In this document: one piece after another, positions 9,601 through 18,473 of the stretch
Numbering within the stretch: position 1 is the first letter of the stretch
How the letters are laid out: the number at the start of each line of letters is the position of its first letter
Origin: an uncultured Bacteroidales bacterium
GTDB taxonomy: Bacteria; Bacteroidota; Bacteroidia; Bacteroidales; P3
DNA length: 64,000 bases
Direction of reading: 5' to 3'
NCBI GenBank assembly: GCA_910586395.1
Contig: CAJUFX010000001.1
Span: forward strand, 446,733 to 510,732
The notes under the pieces: generated by a model
What the model was told of the DNA's origin: nothing
Databases searched by the model: none
Seen by the model: only the letters and a program-made list of their open reading frames with translations
Position numbers and translations under genes: made by a program

Positions 9601-11694
9601 ACGGCTTCTGTCGGCCGTCGATAAATCGATGATGGGCGTGGATATATTGCTCGTACGCTGATTGACTTCATTAAAAGCCAAATATTTGACACCGTCCCGA
9701 TCTGTTTTGACTTTCCAGACGCCGTTTTTGCTGTCGCGCATATCCCAGCCGGACGGAATTCCGCCTTCTTCCACCGTAAAGAAATCCTCATAGAGCGGGA
9801 ATGGTTTGGGGGCGAAAGCCGTATAGAACGTCAGAATCTCGCTGTAAAGGCTTGCATCGTCGGATGAACAATGTGCCATGGCCCGTACTTCATAGGCCGA
9901 ACCGTCCGTCAAACCGGTCAGAGACACCGTGGCCGGTTGGTCGGTCAATACCGTCCAATCCGTTGCCCCGGCTTTTTTATATTCCACGGTAAATTTATCG
10001 GCGGGAGACGTGACATGGATTTGGGCGGAAGAAGTCGTGAGATCGGAAACCGCGAGCGTAGGCGCCGCGCAACTGACGATAGAGAAATCGTCTAAACAGA
10101 TATTCCACTGGTTTTTATCGGAACAGGCCTTTACCGCTATATATATAACGTTCCCGAGCCATTCGGGTCTGTTCAGGTCGGCCGTCACGGTCAGCCAGTC
10201 GCTGCTCTTGACCGGCTTTTCCGGCACCAACACCTCGGTAAAATCGGCCGGCGCCGTACCCGTCGTCGAAAGCAGCACGCTGTACTTTTCTTCTCCGGCA
10301 CCGGTTTTCAACTTAAACGACAAAGTTGCCGCTTTCGACAAATCGATGCCCGGCGAAATCAAATAGTCGTCGGCCGCCTGACTGCTGCTGTACGAATATT
10401 TGGCACAATAGGTGGAACCGATGCCGTCGGTGGCAGAAGAAGCCTGCCACGTTTTACCGTCGTTGTTGGCATCGACAATCGTCCAGCAGTCCACACGGTT
10501 ATCGTTCCAGACGTTGAAATCTTCCAAATAAGGAATCGGCTGCGCCGGACAGGGCGTCGCAAAAATGAGTTCGGGCGTATAGACTTCCGCATCGTCCGGA
10601 TGGCAGACCGCCTTGACACGGACGCTATACGCCGTGGCTTCCGACAAGGCCGCCGCATTCAACGTATAAGTCGCCGCCGGGAGATTTTCCACCTTCGTCC
10701 AATCCGTGGCCGTCGCCTCTTTCCATTCAAACTGGAAGGCCGTTGCTTCGGATGTCCACGTAAACACATAATTGCCGGAACTCAGCGTATAGGCCAAGTC
10801 CGTAGGGGCCGGACAGGCATACAACGTTTTCTTGCCATTGTAGTCGCCCGTATAATCGCTATAGGTATTCTCGTCGATATACGCTTGAATACGATAGTAA
10901 TAGTTTGTATTTTCATCCAGGCCAGACCGTTCCAAAGTCGTGGCCGTCAGACCTTCGGCCACGGTTACCCAGGGTGCAGCCGCCCCGTTTTCCCCTTTGG
11001 CTTCCTGCACGCGGTATTTGACGCCGGCCGTGGATGAAGCCGTCCACGAAACCGTCAGCGACGTAGCCGTAACATCCGAAAAGGTCGGATTGCCGGGTTT
11101 CTTGACAAGCGCCATGACCCGCACGTCGTCGATCGCGGCGGCCGGATTATAACTGACGCTACCGTCATTGATCCACGTAAAGACAATGTATTTATCGCCG
11201 GCGGACGACAAGGATATGGATACTTCTTTCCACGAACGCTGGTCGGCATAGTCCCAACGCGTTGGAACGGTTTGATCGGCGGTCGGAGCGGCATCGAGCA
11301 CCGTCACGCCTAAATAATCGTAGTATTCGTCCTCTTCATCATAGTCTGGATCCCCCTCGTACATATCCCCGACCACGCGATAACGGAATTTCAAGACGGC
11401 GCCATCGGCCGGAACCGTTACATGAAGATAGGCATGCGCCACGGAGGCCGTATTGACATAGCCGTTGGTAAGACCGCCGTCATTGGAAATATAAAGGCAA
11501 TAACCGTCGTTACCGTCGGCCGCAGTCCCCCTTACCCATTGATTGACGGCCGTGCCGTTCTCAATCGTCCATCCTTCCATGCCGGACGAGAAGTCCGAAG
11601 TGAAAGGCAACGGATTCTGTGCCGAGAGTACACCCAAGACCGCAACGATGAACCATAGGCACAAACCCTTTTCCAAGTTTGCAATAGTTTTCAT
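6658..11694 (-). CDS. Giant T9SS-secreted adhesin-like protein (cleaved-adhesin/jelly-roll, FN3 and adhesin repeats)
   Basis: This is a 1678-residue exported protein with a signal peptide ending near VLSAQ (residue 26). Jelly-roll modules of the cleaved-adhesin/MAM type recur around residues 30-195, 385-545, 635-790, 990-1160 and 1265-1400. They carry marks such as PYLEDFNVW, CWTIVDANNDGKTW and YIDDLRVDP. Fibronectin III-like modules (WTA..N..YYYRIQAY) lie between them. Near 1400-1500 two repeats of the C.GETVMFGGKAYDKAGTY type occur, then an Ig-like segment and a T9SS type A sorting domain (LLYPNPARTHVTL to KLYVIR). Its sorting domain differs from those of the neighbouring giants. It is a paralogue of the 11826-16808 protein. 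The architecture suggests a cell-surface adhesin like gingipain haemagglutinin regions, but no peptidase domain is present. Confidence 0.85.
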   Translation of the reverse strand: MKTIANLEKGLCLWFIVAVLGVLSAQNPLPFTSDFSSGMEGWTIENGTAVNQWVRGTAADGNDGYCLYISNDGGLTNGYVNTASVAHAYLHVTVPADGAVLKFRYRVVGDMYEGDPDYDEEDEYYDYLGVTVLDAAPTADQTVPTRWDYADQRSWKEVSISLSSAGDKYIVFTWINDGSVSYNPAAAIDDVRVMALVKKPGNPTFSDVTATSLTVSWTASSTAGVKYRVQEAKGENGAAAPWVTVAEGLTATTLERSGLDENTNYYYRIQAYIDENTYSDYTGDYNGKKTLYACPAPTDLAYTLSSGNYVFTWTSEATAFQFEWKEATATDWTKVENLPAATYTLNAAALSEATAYSVRVKAVCHPDDAEVYTPELIFATPCPAQPIPYLEDFNVWNDNRVDCWTIVDANNDGKTWQASSATDGIGSTYCAKYSYSSSQAADDYLISPGIDLSKAATLSFKLKTGAGEEKYSVLLSTTGTAPADFTEVLVPEKPVKSSDWLTVTADLNRPEWLGNVIYIAVKACSDKNQWNICLDDFSIVSCAAPTLAVSDLTTSSAQIHVTSPADKFTVEYKKAGATDWTVLTDQPATVSLTGLTDGSAYEVRAMAHCSSDDASLYSEILTFYTAFAPKPFPLYEDFFTVEEGGIPSGWDMRDSKNGVWKVKTDRDGVKYLAFNEVNQRTSNISTPIIDLSTADRSRLELVFTYKVGNYSDTFFKVSYSVDNGSTWTELKNTDGGNFTSTTNQTVVLPMTEKVGDASTLVVRFEGIGSSNIYSDHALYDVKIRHTPVCFPPVNLTVDEEALAARFARLTWTAPENGVPQSYTLSWQAADESEPRTKTTADAATEAVIEGLAQHTVYYVKAVSNCATESSEPVTVELTTPYSCPAVTDLVPERLTDHTAGFSFKAEGTGDVFEIEYRALPVEEEGDPAEPAAWRSFSRNHTETEFKLENLQPSSRYIVRVRVVCGEDDHSLWDSVAFKTLCEPALWPLAEGFESDFMDHAPACWSYMKISGGTDNVQWERTTEKSKTGEASARYRSSSLSKGHVAVLASPILRFNPDVLYTLSFWMYRDGNADNPEGLKVFVNDRPDTVNGKLIAYIKNNKNAEDGSTSDGNGWNFYTYDITEMSGSGHIVLCGVSEYKSHFYIDDLRVDPVYEFNVAVQAVEPILSRANLGEEKVSVTLANTGVSDWEGELKLSLQVDEAEPVTETVTVGGDNLLLAENASTYTYTFQAKADLSQVGEHAVSVSVVLAGDPDESDNTAAIRTTHYEALSVPYQTRFAAAESPYFHIVDANKDGQTWTLAADETVSASLPASAEAAAEDYLYTPGVRMSAGVYEISLTAAALADEAEEKLALTLCADYTAEGLSVMDMTLVSTEPTTRKALVEITDPDAYMVRLHGYGKTGSSGLAVSELKIDMRYDFKRMTATLCGDGSYVFGRRTLTEPGTYTDTIRVADAADTIVTLTLVKASVYAFSLDTTICAGETVMFGGKAYDKAGTYVETYLTQSGCDSVYTLKLAVTPLAAAPVVSRKDEGQTVVLEAATTATQVQWYNTAGRIEGATALRYTVTANGIYYATTSNGCGESEPSNRIEVLLTGNEDLEAASAPLLYPNPARTHVTLRARDGGLLRSVRILSGDGRTVWSQNGLDASEMEISVRAYDAGLYMVRVETESGVHTYKLYVIR

Positions 11695-11763
11695 AACTCT
11701 TTGTTTTAGTTAACGATTTATTGACTTTACCATAAATGGATTTTGGTTCGACTTAGGCTTTAC

Positions 11764-12050
11764 AGAAGCCCGGCCATGACGACCGGGCTCTTCCACAACA
11801 AAACAATAAACACACTTTCTTTTCTTTATCGCACGGTCGCCTTCAGGCTATACATACGGCCGTCGGACGACACGATACGCAACATATAGACGCCCGACGG
11901 CGCCCCGTCAAGCCGCACCTCCTGCTCGCCGGCACGCAGCCTCCGCCGCTGCCGCAGACGGCCGTCCACACCATATACATACAGCGTCGCGCCGTCGTAG
12001 GACGCAGGCACCTGCAACGTAAAACGGCCGTCAGACGACGGGTTCGGATA
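11764..12050. repeat. 287-bp perfect repeat, copy 2 (sorting domain plus terminator)
   Basis: This is the second copy of the block at 1663-1949. It encodes the 3' end of the 11826-16808 gene and its terminator. Upstream of 12051 the two host genes are unrelated in sequence, so only the sorting-domain cassette is shared. Confidence 0.93.
11767..11789 (-). terminator. Terminator-like hairpin after the 11826-16808 gene
   Basis: AGCCCGG (11767-11773) and CCGGGCT (11783-11789) form a 7-bp stem just beyond the stop codon on the minus strand. The sequence is identical to the hairpin at 1666-1688. Confidence 0.55.
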
Positions 12051-15000
12051 CACCGACGGCACCGGCTCATCGGCCGAAAGCCCGTCTTCCACCGCCAAGA
12101 GTTCGACCTTTATCTTGTTGGAGGCTTCACTCTCGCCGCATTCGCCTATGGCCGTCGCATGATAGACGCCGTCGAACGGTACGGTGAAACGCTTTTCTTC
12201 CGCCCCGTAAATCATCTGGTCGGCCTCATACCACTGCACCTGCGCTTCGGGCGTCTCGGCCACGAGCGTAACGGTTTTACCTTCGTCTTCGCGGCTGATG
12301 ACCGGCGGTACGGGTTTCGGCAACACTGCCAAGGTCAACTCGCGCACCGTATCGACTTCCGCAGCCCGCACCGTATCGACATAACGGCCGGCTTCCGTCA
12401 GTTCACGCCTGCCGAACGGATAGGTCTCTCCGTTGCAGATGGTATCGGCCATAACCTTGCCTACAAGTGGATTAGGTTGCGACAAAGCCTTGATAGACAA
12501 CCCATACACATTGATGCCACGGCTTGAATCGCTCTCGGCATGGATGCCCAGCATATAGATGCCGTCGCCGGCTATTTCCAACACCCCTTCGACCGTCTTT
12601 TGCGCCGTGGCGGCCGTCGTATCGGTCAGAATCGGCAAGGCGGCCTCCTTGGCCGTGAAATGGGTATAGGCCCCCAACGAAAGTCGCTCCCAATAGGAAG
12701 CCTGACGTGCCGCATAGGTGATGCGGACTGCGTACTTGCCGGCCGATAATTTTAAACCGGGGGTATAGAGATAATCGTCCAAATGTCCGCTGTTCCGGCC
12801 GTAAATCATGGCCTGCGGTTGCGCGGGCGGCAAAATCCATTCGTAATCGTCTTGATCGGCGTTTACGGTATGGATATAAGCGGCTCCGGCCGATGCCGGC
12901 GAAAAATCGGTCTCGAACGGCAACGTCAGGGCTTCGTACGATTCGGTCGTCAGCTCGGCCGCGTTGTCGTCGGGCAGCGGGTCTTCAGCAGAGGCCAGCA
13001 TCGCCTTGACGGTATAGCGTCCCTTGGCTGATAAATCCGCCTTGGCGTTAAACGTATAGGTGTAAGGTGTCTGTGAAGCCAGCGGGGCTTCGTCCGTAAA
13101 CGTCAGCGTTTCGGAAACGGGGGGCAAGCCATTGACCTGGTAGGAAAGCGTCACTTCACCTATAAAATCCTTTTCGCCCGTATTGTTCAATACGACCGCT
13201 ACCGTTTCCTCGCCCATATTGGCACGGGAAGGCATGGGCACCACGGCCTGCAGTTCGAGGTTGGTCGCATAAATCTGCGTCAGGCTCAATTCATCCACAT
13301 AGAACGGATGGTCCTGCTTCTCGTCGCCTTTCGCATAGAGCATCAGATAACCTTTTCCCATGTCCGTCAGGCTGTCGAATGTAAACAGTTCCCATTTGCC
13401 GTTTACGCCATCCACCAATTCTTCGGAATTGGCATCATCTTCATGATTCCGGAACGCCTTGATCAGACGGCCGCCGTCCAAAGTCGGCGCCGTATTGAAC
13501 CAGATTCCCAAACTGTCGGTCTTGCCGCTTTCATAACCCTCACGACGCAAGGCGAAAGACAGACGGTAATATCGGTCGGCAGCCATATCCAGATAAGGCG
13601 ATACCAGCAAGGCCGTTCCACCGGCATTGCCCGGATGACGCAAAGCCGCCCCGCCCCGATATTTGATATTGGCCACCCGTTCCCATTGAGGCACCGTCAG
13701 CCGCCCCGTCAGAGGCACATACTGCCAACCGGCCGGCGCATGTTCCGTAAATGTCGCCTCAAATCCCTCCCGCAACGGCAGGGCCGTCAGTCCGCAAGGC
13801 GTCTTGAACGCCACCGTATCCCAGAGGCTTTCATCATCGGCGGCGCAGACCACACGGGTCCGGACCAAATAACGGGTGTCGGCCTGCAAAGCGGTTACCT
13901 CGAAAGCCGGCGTACCGAATGCCGGCAGCGGCGTCCAATCGGCAGCGGCGGTTTCCTTATATTCGGCTTCGTAATTCACGATTTCGTCTTTCGTATAAGA
14001 GAAGGCCACACGCACGGATTTATCCGTCAGTTGTGTCAGATGCAGATCGGTTATCTTCGGACAGGTGTATAAGGTATGGAACGAGAGCGTGACCGGATCG
14101 CTCTCTCCTTCATCGCCGCAGACCGAGGTCATGCGGACGTGGTAGGCCGTATGGTTCGGTTGCAGGTTTTCCAACCGTTTGGCAACGGTCTCAGCCGGAA
14201 GTTCTTCGGCGGTGGCAATCTCCAAATCGGCTTCGGTTTCGGCATAAGCGAACTTATAAACAGTCGGCACAGCCTCGGCCGGGGCAAGCCAAGCCAATTC
14301 GGCCGCAGTCGCCGTCTGAGTTTCGGTTACAACATGTAAATCTGTTGGCGGCAGACAACGCGGATGCTCCTGAACGCGTACATCGTAAAGATTGACTATA
14401 TCTGACGAACTGCTGTAAGTGCCTTCAAACCGAATCATTAATGTTGAGGCTTCTCCTACCAATTCTTTCAATGAAAGCGTTTTGGTATCTGTTACAACAT
14501 TGGCCGCCGAACTTGCATACAACAATGCGCCCAAAGAATTTCCATTACCCGTCAATTTTGTCCAATTAACCCCTCCGTCCACACTCAACGACACATCCAA
14601 GCGGGACGCATAAGCCTTCTGGCTATAAGTGAATATCAGTTCCAATCGATCCTTTTCCACATTTTCTAACGATAATACCGGCAATATAAGACGACTATAT
14701 CCGGAATAGACATATCCGGAATTATATTGTTTTGGAAAGTTTAAATACCTGATGCCCTCCGATTCCGCAACCTGAAATTCAAAATTAGATTTATCATTCT
14801 GATTCCAACCAACCGGTATTTTCCCGACCTCCACACTCGAAAAATCCTGACTGTAGGGCAATGCCACACAGGTACCGAATGTCATGATATCCGAAAATTC
14901 CGAATCATGACCGCCGGCATAATGTGCCTGCGCCTGTACTTCGTAAGTGGTACCCGATGTCAGATCATTCAACGTCAAGGGCGAGGCCTGATTGGTCAAC

Positions 15001-16808
15001 GTCATCCAGTCTGCCGTTCCGGATATGCGATAGCGCACCGTATAGGAAGCAGCATTCGGCATTAACGCAAGAGTTGCAGAGTTAGTCGTTACAGATGCAC
15101 TTATTAAAGGTGCCGGATATGGATTGACCGAAAAATCATCAATATATAAACCCGATTTATAATTAGAGGTACATTGAAATCCAATATATACTTTTTTACC
15201 AACATACTTTTCATCCAATACTATCTTTTTCTCTTCCCAATCTGCATTAGAAAAAGTAACTGCCGGTAACAACTCCACGAAACTTTCTGGCTTGATATCG
15301 GTTTCCGAAATCCACACAACATAAGTTTCTTCATAAGATGTTGAATTGGCTTTTACCCAAAAAGATACTCCGCTTGGCACATCGATTTGCAAAGCCGGAG
15401 ATATTAACCAATCGTTAGAGTTTGATCCATAGCCAAATTTCGCACAGCCAGGACTTTGTCCATGAGTAGTATATTTATTGGTTTCCTTTCCCCATTTCTT
15501 ACCGTCTCCATTCACATCAAGTATTGTCCAACAAGATAAAGAACCATCAGTTTCCCATATATCGAAGTCTTCCGTATAGGGCAATTCCATAACCCCGCAA
15601 GGCGTTGTAAATGGAATGACCGCCGTATAGTTGGGCAAATCCGTTTCCGCGCAAACGCCGCGTACGCGCGCTTCGTAGGCGGTTGCGGGTGTCAAACCGG
15701 CCGCCGGCAACGTATAGGTCGCGGCCGTCAGCTCCGCCGTCGCCGTCCAGTCGGCGGCATTCGCCTGTCGGTATTCGAGAATATATTTAGTGACTTCGTT
15801 AGACCGCCACGTAAACACATAATCGCCGGCGGCATTGGCCTCAACGGCCAAGTCGGTCGGCGCGGGGCAGGCGTAGGGCGTCGTCGTGACGGGGGCCGTG
15901 ACCCAAGGGCTGTACGAGGTTTCGGAGCGATAGCCGCGGATGCGGAAGCCATAGGCCGTATTTTCCATTAAATCACTCAGTGTGAACTGCGTGGCCGTAG
16001 ATGCCGGGGCGGGCGTAACGTCTTCCCAATTGCCCGTGCCGGTCTTTTTCTGAATTTGATACGTATAGTCGTTCAAGTCCGCTATGCCTTCGCCGGCCGT
16101 CCAACCATAGGTAAGGCTGTGCGCCGTGGTCTCGCCCACCGTCAAGGCCGAAGGCGCCGGGCAGTCGTCCACCAATAAATCTACATCATCGATGGCGGCA
16201 AATACATTATAATTATTAGAGTTGTAATGATTATACCACGTAAACACCAAATATTTTTCAACGGTTTCGACAGGCGCATCAAAAGCGACAACAGCCTCTT
16301 GCCACAAGGCAGGATCATTTTTCCATATAACAGAGTTAGCATAAGGCGTCGCATATTTTTCCGCAGCCTCAATGGTTCCGGACGTTGGGGCGGCATCCAA
16401 TAAACCGACATACAGCCCCGCCTGGACATAATCACCCTGCTCATCATTATCGCCACCTACAAAATAACGGAAACTCAACAATAAGTTCTGATTGGCCGCT
16501 ACCCTGACTTTAAGATAAGCATGTGAAACCGAAGTCGCTTTTTCCACACCACTGGTGGTCGGCCAATTATAAGCGAACCGACTACCGTCCAAACTGGTAA
16601 AAAGCCCTTTGCCATCCGCATTCGTGTTGGCGTCTTCGCCTATGACCCAAACGTTTTTGCCCTCGTCATTGACCAACGTCCAAGGCGTGTCGGTCGAAAA
16701 ATCCGAACTGAACGGCAACGTAACCGCCTCCTGCGCGGAAGCCACCGACGGAAATAAGCCGACCAAGGCCAGGACCGCGCTCCAAAGAATTCGCGAAATG
16801 TGTTTCAT
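11826..16808 (-). CDS. Giant T9SS-secreted adhesin-like protein, paralogue of the 6658-11694 product
   Basis: This is a 1660-residue exported protein (signal peptide ending SVASAQ, about residue 25). It has the same order of jelly-roll/cleaved-adhesin and fibronectin III-like modules as its downstream neighbour: an opening PFSSDFSTDTPW module, LPYTEDFDIWETDG, CWTILDVNGDGKKW, LYIDDFSV, a CARDB-like stretch and one TICNGETYPFGRRELTEAG repeat where the paralogue has two. An Ig-like segment precedes the type A sorting domain (SVYPNPSSDGRF to KATVR). That last domain is nucleotide-identical to the one at 1725-1949, not to that of its true paralogue. The start at 16808 is chosen over 16820 because it gives the compact signal peptide MKHISRILW and shares the TTAAAAGCT leader. 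Parts of the middle (about 14.4-15.6 kb) are more AT-rich. The function is inferred to be surface adhesion. Confidence 0.85.
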   Translation of the reverse strand: MKHISRILWSAVLALVGLFPSVASAQEAVTLPFSSDFSTDTPWTLVNDEGKNVWVIGEDANTNADGKGLFTSLDGSRFAYNWPTTSGVEKATSVSHAYLKVRVAANQNLLLSFRYFVGGDNDEQGDYVQAGLYVGLLDAAPTSGTIEAAEKYATPYANSVIWKNDPALWQEAVVAFDAPVETVEKYLVFTWYNHYNSNNYNVFAAIDDVDLLVDDCPAPSALTVGETTAHSLTYGWTAGEGIADLNDYTYQIQKKTGTGNWEDVTPAPASTATQFTLSDLMENTAYGFRIRGYRSETSYSPWVTAPVTTTPYACPAPTDLAVEANAAGDYVFTWRSNEVTKYILEYRQANAADWTATAELTAATYTLPAAGLTPATAYEARVRGVCAETDLPNYTAVIPFTTPCGVMELPYTEDFDIWETDGSLSCWTILDVNGDGKKWGKETNKYTTHGQSPGCAKFGYGSNSNDWLISPALQIDVPSGVSFWVKANSTSYEETYVVWISETDIKPESFVELLPAVTFSNADWEEKKIVLDEKYVGKKVYIGFQCTSNYKSGLYIDDFSVNPYPAPLISASVTTNSATLALMPNAASYTVRYRISGTADWMTLTNQASPLTLNDLTSGTTYEVQAQAHYAGGHDSEFSDIMTFGTCVALPYSQDFSSVEVGKIPVGWNQNDKSNFEFQVAESEGIRYLNFPKQYNSGYVYSGYSRLILPVLSLENVEKDRLELIFTYSQKAYASRLDVSLSVDGGVNWTKLTGNGNSLGALLYASSAANVVTDTKTLSLKELVGEASTLMIRFEGTYSSSSDIVNLYDVRVQEHPRCLPPTDLHVVTETQTATAAELAWLAPAEAVPTVYKFAYAETEADLEIATAEELPAETVAKRLENLQPNHTAYHVRMTSVCGDEGESDPVTLSFHTLYTCPKITDLHLTQLTDKSVRVAFSYTKDEIVNYEAEYKETAAADWTPLPAFGTPAFEVTALQADTRYLVRTRVVCAADDESLWDTVAFKTPCGLTALPLREGFEATFTEHAPAGWQYVPLTGRLTVPQWERVANIKYRGGAALRHPGNAGGTALLVSPYLDMAADRYYRLSFALRREGYESGKTDSLGIWFNTAPTLDGGRLIKAFRNHEDDANSEELVDGVNGKWELFTFDSLTDMGKGYLMLYAKGDEKQDHPFYVDELSLTQIYATNLELQAVVPMPSRANMGEETVAVVLNNTGEKDFIGEVTLSYQVNGLPPVSETLTFTDEAPLASQTPYTYTFNAKADLSAKGRYTVKAMLASAEDPLPDDNAAELTTESYEALTLPFETDFSPASAGAAYIHTVNADQDDYEWILPPAQPQAMIYGRNSGHLDDYLYTPGLKLSAGKYAVRITYAARQASYWERLSLGAYTHFTAKEAALPILTDTTAATAQKTVEGVLEIAGDGIYMLGIHAESDSSRGINVYGLSIKALSQPNPLVGKVMADTICNGETYPFGRRELTEAGRYVDTVRAAEVDTVRELTLAVLPKPVPPVISREDEGKTVTLVAETPEAQVQWYEADQMIYGAEEKRFTVPFDGVYHATAIGECGESEASNKIKVELLAVEDGLSADEPVPSVYPNPSSDGRFTLQVPASYDGATLYVYGVDGRLRQRRRLRAGEQEVRLDGAPSGVYMLRIVSSDGRMYSLKATVR

Positions 16809-16865
16809 AGCTTTTAACATTTGATATAACCATGGCCTCCTCCGTGGACGCCCGTTTCGTTATAT

Positions 16866-16873
16866 CAAATATA
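16866..16873 (-). promoter_or_regulatory. Candidate -7 element for the giant surface-protein genes
   Basis: On the minus strand TATATTTG matches TAnnTTTG about 58 bp upstream of the 16808 start. No convincing TTG was found 19-20 bp upstream, so this is weak. The remaining intergenic sequence to 17030 is A/T-rich and otherwise featureless. Confidence 0.3.
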
Positions 16874-17030
16874 AAAGCAAACGCGCCGGCATCGTATGTT
16901 CGCCCCTACTCCAAAACCTCAACAAACCGAAAGAACGTACACGACAAAGCCTCACAAAACAAACACAAATCACAAATTATAAATATATTAGAAAATAAAA
17001 TACATTTAGCATTCAAACTTTAAAACGTAA

Positions 17031-17060
17031 GAAGCCGGATGGTAAAAACCACCCGGCTTC
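17031..17060 (-). terminator. Terminator of the higBA-like operon
   Basis: GAAGCCGG (17031-17038) and CCGGCTTC (17053-17060) close a stem extended by TGGT/ACCA around an A-rich loop. It lies 33 bp past the antitoxin stop and is followed on the minus strand by TTACGTTTT. Confidence 0.8.
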
Positions 17061-17092
17061 CGACTCTCAAGCCATTTTCTTTTCCCTGCGGC

Positions 17093-17467
17093 TCAGGATG
17101 GGCTATCCGTTTCGGCCGGTGTGACCGATTCCGACCGCCCGGTGGCCCCGGCGGCCGCTTCGCCGACGGGCACCAAATCCACACGGAAGCCCAAGGCGGC
17201 CGCCAAGCGGTAGAACGTGGAAACCATCGGTTCCGTCAAACCGCGTTCCACCCGCGAGATATAACCCTTATCGACGCCTAAGCGCTTGGCCAACTCCTCC
17301 TGCGTCAAACCGGCTTCCTTGCGGGCGTCCAACAACATGGCGGCATTGTAACGTTCCCACGCCCGTTCTTCCGCCGCCTTCCAGCCGGGCGACCCCATCG
17401 GTCCGAACTGCCGCTCGAGTTCGGCCGTTACATCATAAAACAATGGCTTCTTTTTCTTTCTCCACAT
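17093..17467 (-). CDS. HigA-like antitoxin, XRE-family helix-turn-helix protein
   Basis: This is a 124-residue putative antitoxin and autorepressor. An N-terminal basic segment (MWRKKKK) leads to a Cro/CI-type helix-turn-helix at about residues 45-98, with the marks AGLTQEELAKRLGVDKGYIS and RVERGLTEPMVSTFYRLAAALG. The last 25 residues are Ala/Gly/Thr-rich and look like a low-complexity tail. The gene overlaps the upstream toxin by 35 bp in the toxin-first order usual for higBA. It would bind HigB and repress the promoter at 17782-17812. The HTH family is certain; pairing with the neighbour rests on overlap and gene order. Confidence 0.88.
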   Translation of the reverse strand: MWRKKKKPLFYDVTAELERQFGPMGSPGWKAAEERAWERYNAAMLLDARKEAGLTQEELAKRLGVDKGYISRVERGLTEPMVSTFYRLAAALGFRVDLVPVGEAAAGATGRSESVTPAETDSPS

Positions 17468-17777
17468 AGTATGCCTCCTTTAATTTAATGGCCTGTTCCA
17501 TCTCCCGCCGCGGCGTCTTTTGGCTGTTCTTCTTGAAACCATTTAATAATACGATGATGTCAGCACCATCATAAATAAAAAACAGACGCAACGCATTCCC
17601 CATAAACGCTACTCTAAACTCATATATTCCATCCAGCAAATACTTGATACACTGAGGTGGTATTCTTTTTCCAGAACTAAACACCATCAATATATCCAGA
17701 AACTTACGTTTTTCTCCAACCGATAATTTCTTAAAGAACTTATCGTAATGGCGCTTATAAACTATAATCCTATACAA
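17433..17777 (-). CDS. HigB/RelE-type mRNA interferase toxin (Gp49-like family)
   Basis: This is a 114-residue RelE-superfamily toxin, expected to cleave mRNA on the ribosome. Diagnostic segments are YEFRVAFMGNALRLFFIYDG, IIVLLNGFKKNSQKTPRREM and the closing EQAIKLKEAYY, which match the phage-derived Gp49-like HigB family. The family normally starts within a few residues of the first codon here (MYRIIVYKRHYDKF). No ATG lies nearby, so TTG at 17777 is the likely start. It sits only about five bases beyond the -7 element, so the message may be leaderless or nearly so. The reading frame is intact. Confidence 0.88.
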   Translation of the reverse strand: MYRIIVYKRHYDKFFKKLSVGEKRKFLDILMVFSSGKRIPPQCIKYLLDGIYEFRVAFMGNALRLFFIYDGADIIVLLNGFKKNSQKTPRREMEQAIKLKEAYYVEKEKEAIVL

Positions 17778-17781
17778 AACA

Positions 17782-17812
17782 CAAAAGTATTAAAAGTTAT
17801 ATATAAATACAA
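17782..17812 (-). promoter_or_regulatory. Bacteroidota-type promoter of the higBA-like operon
   Basis: On the minus strand TTG (17812-17810) is followed after exactly 20 bases by TACTTTTG (17789-17782), a full match to TTG-N20-TAnnTTTG. It abuts the toxin start codon. Confidence 0.75.
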
Positions 17813-17870
17813 CTATTGACATTCCAGCGGCCATAGAAGCGACAGATGGAAAACGTTTTCAGAAAACCTG

Positions 17871-18431
17871 TCATTTATCCGTTTTCCGCTTGACGGTATG
17901 CTTGAATTTCAGCACCGCGAAGTTAAGTTCGATATTTGTCTCCGTGTCGGTCGTTTGCAAGTCCTCGCCCAGTATGTCGGCGATGATGCCTCCGCTTTTC
18001 TGCATCAGATTCTTGTGAGCGTATTGGTCGCTGGTGCCGGACATCTCCGCAACGGTTCGCGAAAGCTCACGTATCTTGATAAAGGTCTCCACGATGGCAA
18101 TGGTTGTCCGGGTGGCGCGTTCGCTTTTCAGAATAGTCGCCAGCATGTAAAGACCTTTTTCGGTAAATGCTTTTGCTTTGTATTTCGTGTGCTCGCCGCG
18201 ACCAGTGTCTAAGGTCGAAAATTTCGACCTTAAAGATTTAGTCTCTTCATTATCCAATTCCAAAATATAGCCATCCGGAAACTTATCCGGATTGTTTTTG
18301 ACGGCTTCATTGACGCGCTTGGTTTCTACGCCATACAAAGCGGCCACATCGCTATCGAGGAGCACTTTCTGCCCTCTTATATCCACAATCCGGCTTTCCA
18401 CCGAATCGAACTTTACCATAGTGTTTTCCAT
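17871..18431 (-). CDS. ORF6N domain protein
   Basis: This is a 186-residue protein with an N-terminal ORF6N (KilA-N-type, phage-associated DNA-binding) domain at about residues 10-95. Readable marks are VDIRGQKVLLDSDVAALYGV, ETKRVNEAVKNNPDKFP and AFTEKGLYMLATILKS. The C-terminal part is predicted mainly helical with no clear domain. Proteins of this kind are common in Bacteroidota prophages and mobile islands and are thought to be regulators; the actual target is unknown. It lies 93 bp upstream of the higBA-like promoter region on the same strand. No phage structural or integrase gene is near, so this could be a remnant of a mobile element. Confidence 0.9.
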   Translation of the reverse strand: MENTMVKFDSVESRIVDIRGQKVLLDSDVAALYGVETKRVNEAVKNNPDKFPDGYILELDNEETKSLRSKFSTLDTGRGEHTKYKAKAFTEKGLYMLATILKSERATRTTIAIVETFIKIRELSRTVAEMSGTSDQYAHKNLMQKSGGIIADILGEDLQTTDTETNIELNFAVLKFKHTVKRKTDK

Positions 18432-18473
18432 CGCATTTTTATTGGTATAAAAATTATCGAAACTGTCTTATAT

